Positions 18,386 to 27,949 of a stretch of DNA of 64,000 nt are shown here, in pieces. Numbering within the stretch: the stretch's first letter is position 1; the number at the start of each line of letters is the position of its first letter. This stretch comes from Pedobacter sp. AJM (GTDB lineage: Bacteria; Bacteroidota; Bacteroidia; Sphingobacteriales; Sphingobacteriaceae). A program made the position numbers and the translations under genes. Under the pieces are notes generated by a model, which worked only from the letters and a program-made list of their open reading frames with translations, made no database searches and was not told the origin of the DNA. The stretch is from contig NZ_NHOT01000017.1 in NCBI RefSeq assembly GCF_002197755.1, forward strand, positions 1-64,000, in the 5' to 3' direction.

Positions 18386-19288
18386 ATGAAAGTATTGCCA
18401 TTTACCATGCTTGTGCCTGATGACAAGAGTGTTATTTCTGAGCACATTGAACTACCTTATTTTTATCAATATCTGCACAGGCACGACGAATGGCAGATTA
18501 CTTACATTGAAAGAGGAGAAGGTACACTGATAGCCGGGAGTGATATGCACGCCTTCAGGCCCGGAGATATTTTTGTCATCGGCGCAAAACTTCCACACCT
18601 GTTTAAAAGCAATCCGGAATATTTTCAAAGTAAAAGTGAGCGGTCTGTGGCATCATATTCTGTTTACTTTAATTCAAATGGAAAATTAGGACCACTGTTT
18701 TCCCTTCCGGAAATGAAGCTAGCCAATGCTTTCTTAGCCAAAAACAAACATGGTTTTAAGGTGCCTTTTATATATACCGAAGAAATTTTGGCTAAAATGA
18801 TCGATGTTCAGGAAGCTTCCGGTACCGATCTGTTATTTGCCTTTGTTAAATTAATGGTCACGTTGCAATCTATCGGCGATGATACCATTCCTTTATGTTC
18901 TGATTTATATTCGTCAAATGTAAGTGAAAATGAAGGTATGCGTTTAAGCAAAATCATTGGCTACATTACCGAAAATTACAATAGCCAGATTACCCTGGAA
19001 GATGTCGCCAATGTTGCGTTTATGACACCACAGGCTTTCTGTCGTTATTTTAAGAAACATACCGGCCATACCTTTGTCTCTTTTTTAAACGAAGTCAGAA
19101 TTAATGATGCCTGTAAAAGCCTGATTTCCGGAGCGAAAACAGATTGTATTTCTGGCGTAGCTTATAAAGCCGGTTTCAATAGCATCACCAATTTCAACAG
19201 GGTATTTAAAAGTATTATAGGCCAATCGCCAAGGGCTTATGTAGACAGCTATAATATGGTAAGCAGGGTGAGCTATATGGGAGCATAG
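18386..19288 (+). CDS. AraC-family transcriptional regulator of the hydroxyproline genes
   Basis: 300 residues. The N-terminal half is a cupin sensor domain (HRHDEWQITYIERGEGTLIAGSD, then RPGDIFVIGAKLPH). The C-terminal 100 residues carry two helix-turn-helix units (LEDVANVAFMTPQAFCRYF and CISGVAYKAGFNSITNFNRVF) and the AraC hallmark FKSIIGQSPRAYV. It sits inside the co-directional cluster between the oxidase and the permease, so it probably senses hydroxyproline or a pathway intermediate and activates the operon. The effector is inferred from position only. Confidence 0.9.
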   Translation: MKVLPFTMLVPDDKSVISEHIELPYFYQYLHRHDEWQITYIERGEGTLIAGSDMHAFRPGDIFVIGAKLPHLFKSNPEYFQSKSERSVASYSVYFNSNGKLGPLFSLPEMKLANAFLAKNKHGFKVPFIYTEEILAKMIDVQEASGTDLLFAFVKLMVTLQSIGDDTIPLCSDLYSSNVSENEGMRLSKIIGYITENYNSQITLEDVANVAFMTPQAFCRYFKKHTGHTFVSFLNEVRINDACKSLISGAKTDCISGVAYKAGFNSITNFNRVFKSIIGQSPRAYVDSYNMVSRVSYMGA

Positions 19289-19501
19289 TTGTTTTTGAAA
19301 AAGAAACCGTCATCCTGAATCTGATTGGGAACTCATATAAAAATAAAACTGCAAACCCTTTACCATCAATCTTAGGATTTTGGCCAGCGAAATCAAATTA
19401 CCTCTCCAAACAATACGATTCTTAACATTTCAATCCTAAAACAGTTCTGGTTTTTAACCGGATGGGTGGAGTGTATCCTATTATTAATCTCAAAAAATGC
19501 C

Positions 19502-20911
19502 ATGGAACAAGAAAAAAGCCACTTCAAACCCTCATTGAAATTGTTGGATGCCACCATGTTAGTGGCCGGTAGTATGATTGGATCAGGAATTTTTATTGTC
19601 AGTGCAGATATTACCCGAAATGTAGGAAGTGCCGGCTGGCTGCTGGTGGTTTGGTTAATTACCGGGTTTATGACGCTTACTGCGGCCTTAAGTTATGGTG
19701 AACTGAGTGCAATGTTTCCAAAGGCCGGAGGTCAGTATGTTTATTTAAAGGAAGCCTATAACCCACTCATCAGTTTTTTATATGGATGGAGTTTTTTCAC
19801 AGTTATACAAACGGCAACCATAGCCGCGGTTGGTGTGGCATTTGCCAAATTTACAGCTTATTTATTGCCTGCATTCAGTGAAGATTTAGTTGCTATAGAT
19901 TTAGGCTTTTTCACCATTTCTCCTGCTCAATTGCTGGCTATAGGTGTTATCGTACTACTTACTTACGTAAACAGCAGAGGAGTTAATGCCGGGAAAGCTA
20001 TTCAAACTACCTTTACCGTGGCCAAGTTGCTCAGTCTTTTTGGTCTGATTGTATTTGGTTTATTCTTTTTAGATAAAGGAATCTGGAAAGCAAACTGGGA
20101 AAACATGTGGCATTTAGGATCGTTAAATGCTGATGGAATAATCTCGTCATACACAACTCTAGCCGCTTTTGGTGCCATTGCCGCAGCCATGGTCGGGTCA
20201 ATTTTTAGCAGCGATTCCTGGCACAATGTTACTTTCATTGCAGGTGAAATTAAAAATCCGGCACGCAATATTGGTTTAAGCCTGGCCTTAGGAACCATTA
20301 TAGTAACTGTACTTTATCTTTTAACCAATGTAATGTACACTGGTGTGTTGAGCTTGCACGATATCGCCTATGCAGATAAAGATCGGGTGGCGGTTTCTGC
20401 AGCGAATCATATTTTCGGCACCGCCGGAACCATTACTATCGCAGTGATGATTATGGTTTCTACCTTTGGCTGTAATAATGGCCTGATCATGGCTGGTGCA
20501 AGGGTGTATTATTCCATGGGGAAAGATGGTCTGTTCTTTAAGAAAGTGGCCGAACTTAACAAGAACTCGGTTCCAGGCTTTGGCTTATGGATTCAATGTG
20601 TTTTTGCCTGCTTGTGGTGTCTCAGTGGGAAATATGGTGATCTGCTTGACATGATTTCATTTGTGGTGGTTGGATTTTATATGCTCACCATCTTTGGGAT
20701 TTTCATTCTTCGTAAAAAACGTCCGGATGCGGCGCGGCCGTATAAAGCTTTTGGTTACCCGGTTTTGCCTGTTATTTATATTTTGATGGGTTTGGCTTTC
20801 TGTATTTTGCTCATCGTATTTAAACCAAAATTTACCTGGCCGGGCTTAATCATTACCCTGATTGGAATTCCGATCTACTATCTGATCAAGCGTCTTTATA
20901 CCGCTAAATAA
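19502..20911 (+). CDS. APC-superfamily amino acid permease, probable hydroxyproline importer
   Basis: 469 residues from the ATG at 19502; the frame upstream to 19466 adds a short, unlikely extension. About 12 transmembrane segments are readable. The first helix contains GSMIGSGIFIV, the substrate-binding unwound motif of APC transporters. FPKAGGQYVYLKEAYNPLISFLYGW is the family consensus for the TM2-TM3 region. The C-terminus resembles LAT-type Bacteroidota permeases. Its place in the hydroxyproline cluster suggests uptake of free hydroxyproline or proline, but the specificity is inference. Confidence 0.87.
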   Translation: MEQEKSHFKPSLKLLDATMLVAGSMIGSGIFIVSADITRNVGSAGWLLVVWLITGFMTLTAALSYGELSAMFPKAGGQYVYLKEAYNPLISFLYGWSFFTVIQTATIAAVGVAFAKFTAYLLPAFSEDLVAIDLGFFTISPAQLLAIGVIVLLTYVNSRGVNAGKAIQTTFTVAKLLSLFGLIVFGLFFLDKGIWKANWENMWHLGSLNADGIISSYTTLAAFGAIAAAMVGSIFSSDSWHNVTFIAGEIKNPARNIGLSLALGTIIVTVLYLLTNVMYTGVLSLHDIAYADKDRVAVSAANHIFGTAGTITIAVMIMVSTFGCNNGLIMAGARVYYSMGKDGLFFKKVAELNKNSVPGFGLWIQCVFACLWCLSGKYGDLLDMISFVVVGFYMLTIFGIFILRKKRPDAARPYKAFGYPVLPVIYILMGLAFCILLIVFKPKFTWPGLIITLIGIPIYYLIKRLYTAK

Positions 20912-21004
20912 ATATTAAGTCGGTTAAAATAATCATGTTATGTATTAAAATATAACGGGAAATTCTTTGCCTGTTAAATTATATTTACAGCTTAACCCTG
21001 CAAG

Positions 21005-23290
21005 ATGAAAATGAATTTCCTGATCGGAAAAATGGCCTTCGCTTCTTTTTTTTCCTTAACTTCTTTAATTGTTCTGGCACAGCAAAAGCCTTATGCGCCA
21101 ACTGCAGCAGACATTGTTGAGGCCTACCAAAGGGCCAGTCAACTGGATACCGCCATACGTAATGTTCCAACTAATAACGACATTGTTCCATTCTGGAAAA
21201 AGGATGGCACAGCTTTTTGGTATAAGAAAAACCTTCCAAATAAAAACTGGGAATATATTTATGTGGATGTGGCCAGTGGCAGTAGAAAATCTGCTTTCGA
21301 TGCAGAACAACTTGCACAGAGGCTATCGGCTGTTAGTGGTCAAAAGCAATCGGCCATGCGGTTACCATTTTCAATGCTTTATTTCACTGATCAGCATACC
21401 TTAAAGCTGAAATCCCAAAATAAGTGGTATGAGGTAAATCTGGATGATTATAGCATCAAGCCTGCTACTGATACAGCGATTTTTAAATATAATTCAAAAA
21501 TGCCTTTGCAGCGTAAATATTCGCGTTGGGAGGGAAGCAAAACTGTGCGCCAATCGCCTGACGGAAAAAGTGAAATAGAAGTTCGTGGGGGGAATTTGAT
21601 CTTAATTGACGTGGCATCGAAAACTGAAACGCCAATAAGTAAGGATGGCACGGCTGATAAACCTTATGGAAATTTTGAGTGGTCGCCGGATGGAAAAACG
21701 GTGGTGGCTTATAAAACTGATCCGAAGGAAATTAAGAAAGTCCATTATGTTTTAAGTTCTGTTCCGGGAACCACCAGGGGAGAGTTAAAATCTCGCGAGT
21801 ATGCGCAACCGGGAGATGATTTTACATCTTACCAGCCCTATATTTTTGATTTGAACACTAAAACTTCAAAGAAAGTGGATGTAGAAGCCACTGATTTTTT
21901 TAGTCCGCAGCCATTGCACTGGCGTAATAACCGGTACTATACTTATGAAAAAGCAGATCGGGGGCATCAGCGGTTCAGGGTGATTGAGGTAGATGCATTA
22001 ACCGGAAAAACAAGAAACATTATTGATGAAAAAACAAAAACATTCATTTACGAGAGTCGGATTTATACCCGTTATCTCCCAAAAACAAATGAAATCCTAT
22101 ATACCAGTGAACAGGATGGCTGGCAGCACCTCTACCTTGTCAATGGCATTTCAGGTAAGCAACACCTTATCACCAAAGGCAATTGGGTAGTGCGTGATGT
22201 GGATAGTGTGGATATCATTAAACGCCAGGTTTGGTTTAAAGCCAGCGGTATGAATAAAGGTGAGGATCCCTATTTTATGCATTATTACAGAATTGGTTTC
22301 GACGGAAAGGGATTGGTTAACCTCACGCCAGAGGTAGGGAACCACAATGTTAGCTTTTCTCCTGATCGAAAATATTATCTCGATACTTATTCGCAGGTAA
22401 ACATCCCGCCTGTAACCAAATTGAAGGTTACGGCAAGTACAAAACCGCTACAGGAAATTGAGCATGGTGATGTTACTCCATATTTAAATACGGGTGTAAA
22501 ATTGCCGGAAGTTTTTGTCAGTAAGGGCCGTGATGGGGTGACCGATATCTGGGGAGTGGTTTGTAAGCCATCCCATATGGACCCCAATAAAACTTATCCC
22601 ATTATCGAGAATATTTATGCGGGTCCACAGGATAGCTTTGTGCCGAAGAGCTTTTTACCAGCCAGTGAAATGCAAAGCCTGGCAGAATTGGGTTTTATTG
22701 TTGTTCAGATTGATGGAATGGGGACAGCCAACCGCTCAAAAGCCTTCCATGATGTTTGCTGGCATAACCTGGCTGATGCAGGTTTCACAGACCGGATTTT
22801 ATGGATGAAGGCCATGGCGAAAAAATATCCTAACGCCGATATCAATAAAATTGGTGTGTATGGAACGTCTGCCGGTGGACAGAATTCTACCGGTGCGTTA
22901 CTCTTTCATCCCGAATTTTATAAGGCTGCGGTTTCTGCCTGTGGTTGCCATGATAATCGAATAGATAAACAATGGTGGAACGAACAATGGATGGGTTATC
23001 CGGTAGGTGAACATTATGATGCACAATCAAACATTACCAATGCGGCAAAACTTCAGGGCAATTTATTTCTGATTGTTGGCGAAGCCGATGAAAATGTTCC
23101 GCCGGAATCTACTTATCGCCTGGCTGATGCTTTGATTAAGGCCAATAAAGATTTTGATATTTTAAGCATTCCAGGGATGGGGCATAGTGATGGTGGCGTT
23201 TATGGCCGAAGACGCAAAAGGGATTTCTTTATCAGGCATCTTTTAAAGGCTGAAACACCAAATGTAAACCTGGTTTCATCGGCAAAGTAA
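21005..23290 (+). CDS. Secreted S9 family prolyl oligopeptidase, DPP IV-like
   Basis: 761 residues with a signal peptide ending near IVLAQ. The N-terminal two-thirds is a beta-propeller (repeated FEWSPDGK and SFSPDRKYYLD elements). The C-terminal alpha/beta hydrolase carries Ser622 in GTSAGGQ, Asp695 in GEADENVPP and His727 in GMGHSDG, the S9 triad in the right order. Related Bacteroidota enzymes release Xaa-Pro dipeptides from peptide N-termini in the periplasm. It directly follows the hydroxyproline transporter gene, which fits a supply of proline or hydroxyproline peptides. Confidence 0.93.
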   Translation: MKMNFLIGKMAFASFFSLTSLIVLAQQKPYAPTAADIVEAYQRASQLDTAIRNVPTNNDIVPFWKKDGTAFWYKKNLPNKNWEYIYVDVASGSRKSAFDAEQLAQRLSAVSGQKQSAMRLPFSMLYFTDQHTLKLKSQNKWYEVNLDDYSIKPATDTAIFKYNSKMPLQRKYSRWEGSKTVRQSPDGKSEIEVRGGNLILIDVASKTETPISKDGTADKPYGNFEWSPDGKTVVAYKTDPKEIKKVHYVLSSVPGTTRGELKSREYAQPGDDFTSYQPYIFDLNTKTSKKVDVEATDFFSPQPLHWRNNRYYTYEKADRGHQRFRVIEVDALTGKTRNIIDEKTKTFIYESRIYTRYLPKTNEILYTSEQDGWQHLYLVNGISGKQHLITKGNWVVRDVDSVDIIKRQVWFKASGMNKGEDPYFMHYYRIGFDGKGLVNLTPEVGNHNVSFSPDRKYYLDTYSQVNIPPVTKLKVTASTKPLQEIEHGDVTPYLNTGVKLPEVFVSKGRDGVTDIWGVVCKPSHMDPNKTYPIIENIYAGPQDSFVPKSFLPASEMQSLAELGFIVVQIDGMGTANRSKAFHDVCWHNLADAGFTDRILWMKAMAKKYPNADINKIGVYGTSAGGQNSTGALLFHPEFYKAAVSACGCHDNRIDKQWWNEQWMGYPVGEHYDAQSNITNAAKLQGNLFLIVGEADENVPPESTYRLADALIKANKDFDILSIPGMGHSDGGVYGRRRKRDFFIRHLLKAETPNVNLVSSAK

Positions 23291-23351
23291 TGGTCTGTAC
23301 AGCTGTGTTGGGAGGCAAAGGATGTGTTGGTTTTTACATTAATTGATCATT

Positions 23352-26300
23352 ATGAAAAACATTGTTCTAAACCTTTTGCTGTTATCCATTCTGAGCGGCT
23401 CTTTTAGTTTATCTGCTTTGGCACAAGCGCCACAGTTGAAAAAAGGAAATGGGAATCCGATTATTCCAGGTTATTTTGCAGATCCCACGGTAAAGAAAAT
23501 TGGAGATACTTATTATATCTATGCAACTACAGATGGCAATGGCGGTGGTTTCGGACCCTCGCAAGTCTGGACCTCGAAAGATTTTGTGAACTGGACCCTG
23601 CAGGATATGAACTGGCCGACTACCCATCATTACTGGGCACCAGATGCTACTTTAGGTCCTGATGGAAAATATTACCTCTATTATTGCCAGCCCGTAGAAA
23701 TCTTTGGTGCTTCATCTGCTTCACCAGTGGGGCCGTGGACTCCGCTATTGGCACCAGGCAAACCCATTGTTCCTAACTTTCTGGTGCCTAATGTCATTAC
23801 ACTTGATGGCCAGACTTTTAAAGATGATGATGGGAAATATTACATGTATTGGGGCACCTGGGGCATTTACCCGAACCATGGCTGTGGCGTTGGCTTGCTG
23901 AATGCAGACATGAAATCATTTGCAAAACTGGCTCAAATTCCCAATACAGATGCAAAAGATTTTTTCGAGGCACCATTTGTCTTTAAAAGAAAAGGGATTT
24001 ATTACCTCACTTATTCATCTGGTTATTGTGAAGATGGAACTTACCGGGTGCAATATGCAACGGCAACAAATCCGATGGGGCCTTTCAAATATGCTGCTGA
24101 AAACCCAATTTTGGCAACCAATAATGATGGAACGGTGCATGGGCCAGGCCATCAGTCTGTATTACAGCAGGGTGAAGATTTTTATCTGATCTATCACCGG
24201 CACAACAATCCGCACAATGATGGTGGTTACCACAGGCAAGTGGCAGCCGATAAAATTATTTTTGACGAAAAGGGAAATATTCTAAAACTGATACCAACAC
24301 ATACGGGGATTGGTTATCTGGCAAAAAATGAAAATCCGCATGATAACCTTGCTTTAGGAAAAACAGTAACCGCATCATCTGTTTACGACCAGGATTTTAA
24401 AGCTGAGTATGCGGTGGACGATAACAACGGAACGCTTTGGAAACCAAAAAACAACATTGGACCGGCCTGGTTGCAGATAGACCTGGGCAAGGTCGTGAAT
24501 GTTAGAAGTGTACATACCAAGTTTGAGTATGCCACCTGGTATTATCAGTATAAAATTGAATATTCTCTTGATGGCAAAACCTGGAAATGGTATGCTGATA
24601 AAAGCCGCAATACCCAACATGGAAGTCCGATAATTGATGTTGGAAACGTGAAGGCCAGGTATATACGCAATACCATTCTGCACACCGAATATCCCGGTTT
24701 AAACAAGGCTATCTGGAATGTTCAGGTTTTTGATGATGCCTCCTATCGGCCTGTGATGAATACAGCAGTTAAAAAGTGGGAATCTTTACAGCGCTTTGAT
24801 TCGAGGGGTTTATTAATTGATTTGAATTTTAGCAAGCTCCGTATCGGTTCGGCCATTCAAAATATTCCAAATCCTGGGAAATCAGGCGGTACATTTTCTG
24901 CTTTAGGAACAGCGAAACCAATAGTTACGATGATAGATGGAAAGAAGGCCTTGCTGTTTTCTGGAAAAGAACGTTTATCTTCTTCAATTTTGGCCCCGCC
25001 ATCTTTGCTGGGCAACAGCAGCTACACTGTAAGTATGTGGGTACTTAATCCGGAAATTGAAAAAGAAGAAACACTGGTTTCCTGGACAGATAGAAGCGGT
25101 GATGATCTTACAAATGTTTCTGTAGGTTATGGCTCCGGTAAAAATTCTGGTGCAGCGGTTCATTTGGGTTGGGCAGATTTAGGCTACAAAGTTGTTCCTC
25201 AAGCAAATCAATGGCACCACATGGTAATGGTTTTTGATGGAACAATGGAGCGTATTTATGTGGATGGGAAACTGGATCGGGCTGCGCGAAGAATGCTTTT
25301 TATTAAAAAATTATCACACTTTCTGGTTGGTGGGAATGAAGATGGAACTGCAGGATTTTCCGGAGCCCTCGCAGCACTGAAAGTTTATGATAAGCCCTTA
25401 AGTTTTGAAGAAATAGCAACAGCTTATGCCAAAGGAACCGATAATCATGCAGTGGTGTATGCAGATGCGAAGAACCTTGATTATGGAAAGCTGAAGAAAT
25501 GGAAAAACCATGGGACGGCTTTAGGTGAACTGTACACCAAAGGCCTTTTGGAGGTAAAAGATGTGGCCGGGAAAGTTTCAGTTGTATTACATGACGGCGC
25601 ACAGCTGCATTTGCCGGACGAAAGTACCAAAGCAGTGAATTTTACCAAACCATTCAGTGCTGTTTTTTCTATGATGTCAGCCAGCGGTTCGAAAGCCAGT
25701 TTTTATTTTGGAGCCGGAAAAAAGATGGCCATTTTAGGCAATGGTAAATGGCAGCAAATCATCTTCAACTATTTACATGGAAAGTTTCAGGTTTTTGTCA
25801 ACGGGAAACTCAATGCCCGTTTAGCTGAAGCAAATATACAGAACAACCAGCAGCTGTTGCTGGAAACATCAGGCGGTCAGACAGCAATATCTTCCTTTTT
25901 CATTTATGATAAAGGTTTAGATGAGCTTTCCAGAAGAAACGCGTTCAACTTTTGGAAGCAAAGGCAAAGTGTCAGGAATTTAAAGGCAAGCTTTGCTTCA
26001 ACTCCTGCGTTGGTTACACCTAATATGGTATACATGGTAGCTGACCGGCCGGAATTGCCCGGTAGTGTTTTTCAATATCTCTTCACCAATGTAGATCATG
26101 GTGTGGCCAAGTGGAATGATACTGCCGCCTTTATTGATTTTTCCGTGAAGCCGGAGCATAGTTATCAATATATGCTGAAGGTGAAAGATAATTTTGGAAA
26201 TGTAACGGAACCTTCGTCCACCCTTACTGTAAAAACTGATTCCTCGCTATTGATCACTAAAAGGCAGAATGGAAATGCTCAATCAATTCCGGGATCAAAA

Positions 26301-26876
26301 GAAGGATTAACCGGGACATCATGGGATGGTTTCGTGGGATCAGCAGATACGCTTGTTCAGCAGGATGGTGTGTTAAAAATGATCTCCCATAACACCGCCT
26401 GGGATGGCTCGGGTAATTCAGGCCCGTTTGCATATCTTAATTTAAAAGGAGATTTTGTTGCCGAAGTGAAACTTTCAGGTCTCATTGGGCTTGCTAAAAA
26501 GAAAGCCTATGGTGCGAACGAGGCAGGAATCATGGTGAAACTACCGGAGACGAATCATAAACTTATTCAAAATGGTATTATGCCCGGTTGGGGCATTGGC
26601 AATATCGTCACTGATCTGAGTACGAAAGGGCGGAGGCAGTTCAATAATCTTTCAGGATGGGATTTTTACAGCTATCTGCAAATCCAGCGGATTGGGAATA
26701 CGTTTTTTATGCGGGGAAGCAGTGATGGAAGGAACTGGATAAATCTTCCCGGAAGCCCTGTTAAACGTGATGATCTGGCGGCTGAGGTTTTGGAAGTTGG
26801 GGTTTATCATGCAACTTATGGTGATATTGCTGGCTATGGTGCTTTTAAAGGGTTTAAGGTTTTTCAGAAGAAGTAA
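23352..26876 (+). CDS. Multidomain GH43 glycosidase with CBM-like and LamG-like domains
   Basis: 1174 residues from the ATG at 23352, with a signal peptide ending at ALAQ. Residues about 30-325 are a GH43 five-bladed propeller: Asp44 in YFADPTV (base), APDATLGPDGKYYLYY (pKa modulator region), Glu206 in FFEAPFVF (acid). Residues about 335-470 look like an F5/8 type C (CBM32-like) domain (AVDDNNGTLWKP, WLQIDLGK). About 525-690 is a LamG-like jelly roll (YTVSMWV, WHHMVMVFDG). A DUF1349-like beta-sandwich ends the chain. GH43 commonly cleaves alpha-L-arabinofuranosides or beta-xylosides; arabinose is favoured here by the GH127 neighbour. Very large for the family. Confidence 0.9.
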   Translation: MKNIVLNLLLLSILSGSFSLSALAQAPQLKKGNGNPIIPGYFADPTVKKIGDTYYIYATTDGNGGGFGPSQVWTSKDFVNWTLQDMNWPTTHHYWAPDATLGPDGKYYLYYCQPVEIFGASSASPVGPWTPLLAPGKPIVPNFLVPNVITLDGQTFKDDDGKYYMYWGTWGIYPNHGCGVGLLNADMKSFAKLAQIPNTDAKDFFEAPFVFKRKGIYYLTYSSGYCEDGTYRVQYATATNPMGPFKYAAENPILATNNDGTVHGPGHQSVLQQGEDFYLIYHRHNNPHNDGGYHRQVAADKIIFDEKGNILKLIPTHTGIGYLAKNENPHDNLALGKTVTASSVYDQDFKAEYAVDDNNGTLWKPKNNIGPAWLQIDLGKVVNVRSVHTKFEYATWYYQYKIEYSLDGKTWKWYADKSRNTQHGSPIIDVGNVKARYIRNTILHTEYPGLNKAIWNVQVFDDASYRPVMNTAVKKWESLQRFDSRGLLIDLNFSKLRIGSAIQNIPNPGKSGGTFSALGTAKPIVTMIDGKKALLFSGKERLSSSILAPPSLLGNSSYTVSMWVLNPEIEKEETLVSWTDRSGDDLTNVSVGYGSGKNSGAAVHLGWADLGYKVVPQANQWHHMVMVFDGTMERIYVDGKLDRAARRMLFIKKLSHFLVGGNEDGTAGFSGALAALKVYDKPLSFEEIATAYAKGTDNHAVVYADAKNLDYGKLKKWKNHGTALGELYTKGLLEVKDVAGKVSVVLHDGAQLHLPDESTKAVNFTKPFSAVFSMMSASGSKASFYFGAGKKMAILGNGKWQQIIFNYLHGKFQVFVNGKLNARLAEANIQNNQQLLLETSGGQTAISSFFIYDKGLDELSRRNAFNFWKQRQSVRNLKASFASTPALVTPNMVYMVADRPELPGSVFQYLFTNVDHGVAKWNDTAAFIDFSVKPEHSYQYMLKVKDNFGNVTEPSSTLTVKTDSSLLITKRQNGNAQSIPGSKEGLTGTSWDGFVGSADTLVQQDGVLKMISHNTAWDGSGNSGPFAYLNLKGDFVAEVKLSGLIGLAKKKAYGANEAGIMVKLPETNHKLIQNGIMPGWGIGNIVTDLSTKGRRQFNNLSGWDFYSYLQIQRIGNTFFMRGSSDGRNWINLPGSPVKRDDLAAEVLEVGVYHATYGDIAGYGAFKGFKVFQKK

Positions 26877-26895
26877 ATTTGAAATGAGACTTTTA

Positions 26896-26940
26896 GTCGT
26901 CATTGCGAAGAAAGGCTTTTTCAGCCGACGAAGCAATCTA
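26896..26940. repeat. Dispersed intergenic repeat of the GTCATTGCGA type
   Basis: The gap between two convergent genes holds GTCGTCATTGCGAAG, a GGCTTTTTCAGCC palindrome and GAAGCAATCT. The same pattern with substitutions recurs near 44702-44745 (GTCACTGCGAGC, GGCTTTTTCAGCTGG, CAATCTCC). Such elements are scattered in many Bacteroidota genomes between genes. Confidence 0.6.
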
Positions 26941-27008
26941 TTTTGCAAGAGAGATTGCTGAATGCCCCCGCACATATGCCATTTGTGTAACTTGCTCAAA
27001 GTTATCAC

Positions 27009-27944
27009 TCAATGCTTCACTGTCGGGCCGCCAAAAGGAATGTTCCTACCATAATAAACGTCTGCAGGAATATGATGCCCGGCATATACCTGTGAAAGAA
27101 TATGATACAGTGTTGGGTCATATGCCTTCAAATCATCAGGGGTTTGCACCCTGACTTTTCCATCGTTAAACTCATAATTCGACCAAAACCACCATTGACT
27201 ACCCTCTGCCCAATACTCTGCAACGGTATTAATGGCATACTGGTCTTTATACATGCCCTTTTTCCTTGCGGCTTGGTAGGCCACATCAATTTGCTTGTAA
27301 AGCTCCGGATCGGCTTTCCGCAAGGCCGACATGACATTGTGGCTCCACTCATGCACCATAATATTTTCGCCATAATACTTTGTTCCGGGGAAACCCAAAA
27401 GATTTTCTTCCGCGCAGGAAGTTTGAATCCCACCCATCCCGCGGGCACGCTGATTCCAGTAACCCTTGTCCGTTAAGCTTGCTATTCCACCGGGTTTGTT
27501 ATAGTTTTCTTTTTCTGTTGGGGTAAGGCGCCCGTCGGTAAGTGCCGGTTTTTTCCAGTTGCTGTATTCAGGCAGATCAGTTTGCATTTCAGACCAGGCC
27601 ATGATAGACAGGCGGGCTTTCATACTGATCATTGCACTGCGGATATCCGGCCTTTTTACCAGCATATAATTGATGATATCCCGGGCTACTAACAATGCCG
27701 CATCAGAAACCTTAGCCGATGAAACCACAGGAATCCCAAAGGCATCTGTATATTTTTCATAAAATTTTGGATAGCCCAGTGAATCTGGCGGACGCGTAAT
27801 CAACAGTTGCTCCAGGTTCGACGCTAGCGGTTTTACATCACTTTTTTGCTCCTGCGCATTGGTGCTTAAGGTAAAAAGAAGTCCTGCGACGGTGAAAATT
27901 GCATAGGAGATGCATCTTTGTTTTTTACATAATTGAACAATCAT
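27009..27944 (-). CDS. Secreted HExxH metallopeptidase-like protein, family unassigned
   Basis: 311 residues with a signal peptide ending at STNAQ. A zinc-binding signature HEWSH (MVHEWSHNVMSALR) is followed about 45 residues later by EYWAEGSQWWFW, whose glutamate could be the third ligand of a gluzincin-type site, as in ATLF-like peptidases. I do not recognise the family beyond this. It lies five nucleotides downstream of a peptide transporter gene, in the same operon, which supports a role in making peptides from an extracellular protein. Confidence 0.7.
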   Translation of the reverse strand: MIVQLCKKQRCISYAIFTVAGLLFTLSTNAQEQKSDVKPLASNLEQLLITRPPDSLGYPKFYEKYTDAFGIPVVSSAKVSDAALLVARDIINYMLVKRPDIRSAMISMKARLSIMAWSEMQTDLPEYSNWKKPALTDGRLTPTEKENYNKPGGIASLTDKGYWNQRARGMGGIQTSCAEENLLGFPGTKYYGENIMVHEWSHNVMSALRKADPELYKQIDVAYQAARKKGMYKDQYAINTVAEYWAEGSQWWFWSNYEFNDGKVRVQTPDDLKAYDPTLYHILSQVYAGHHIPADVYYGRNIPFGGPTVKH

Positions 27945-27949
27945 ATTTG

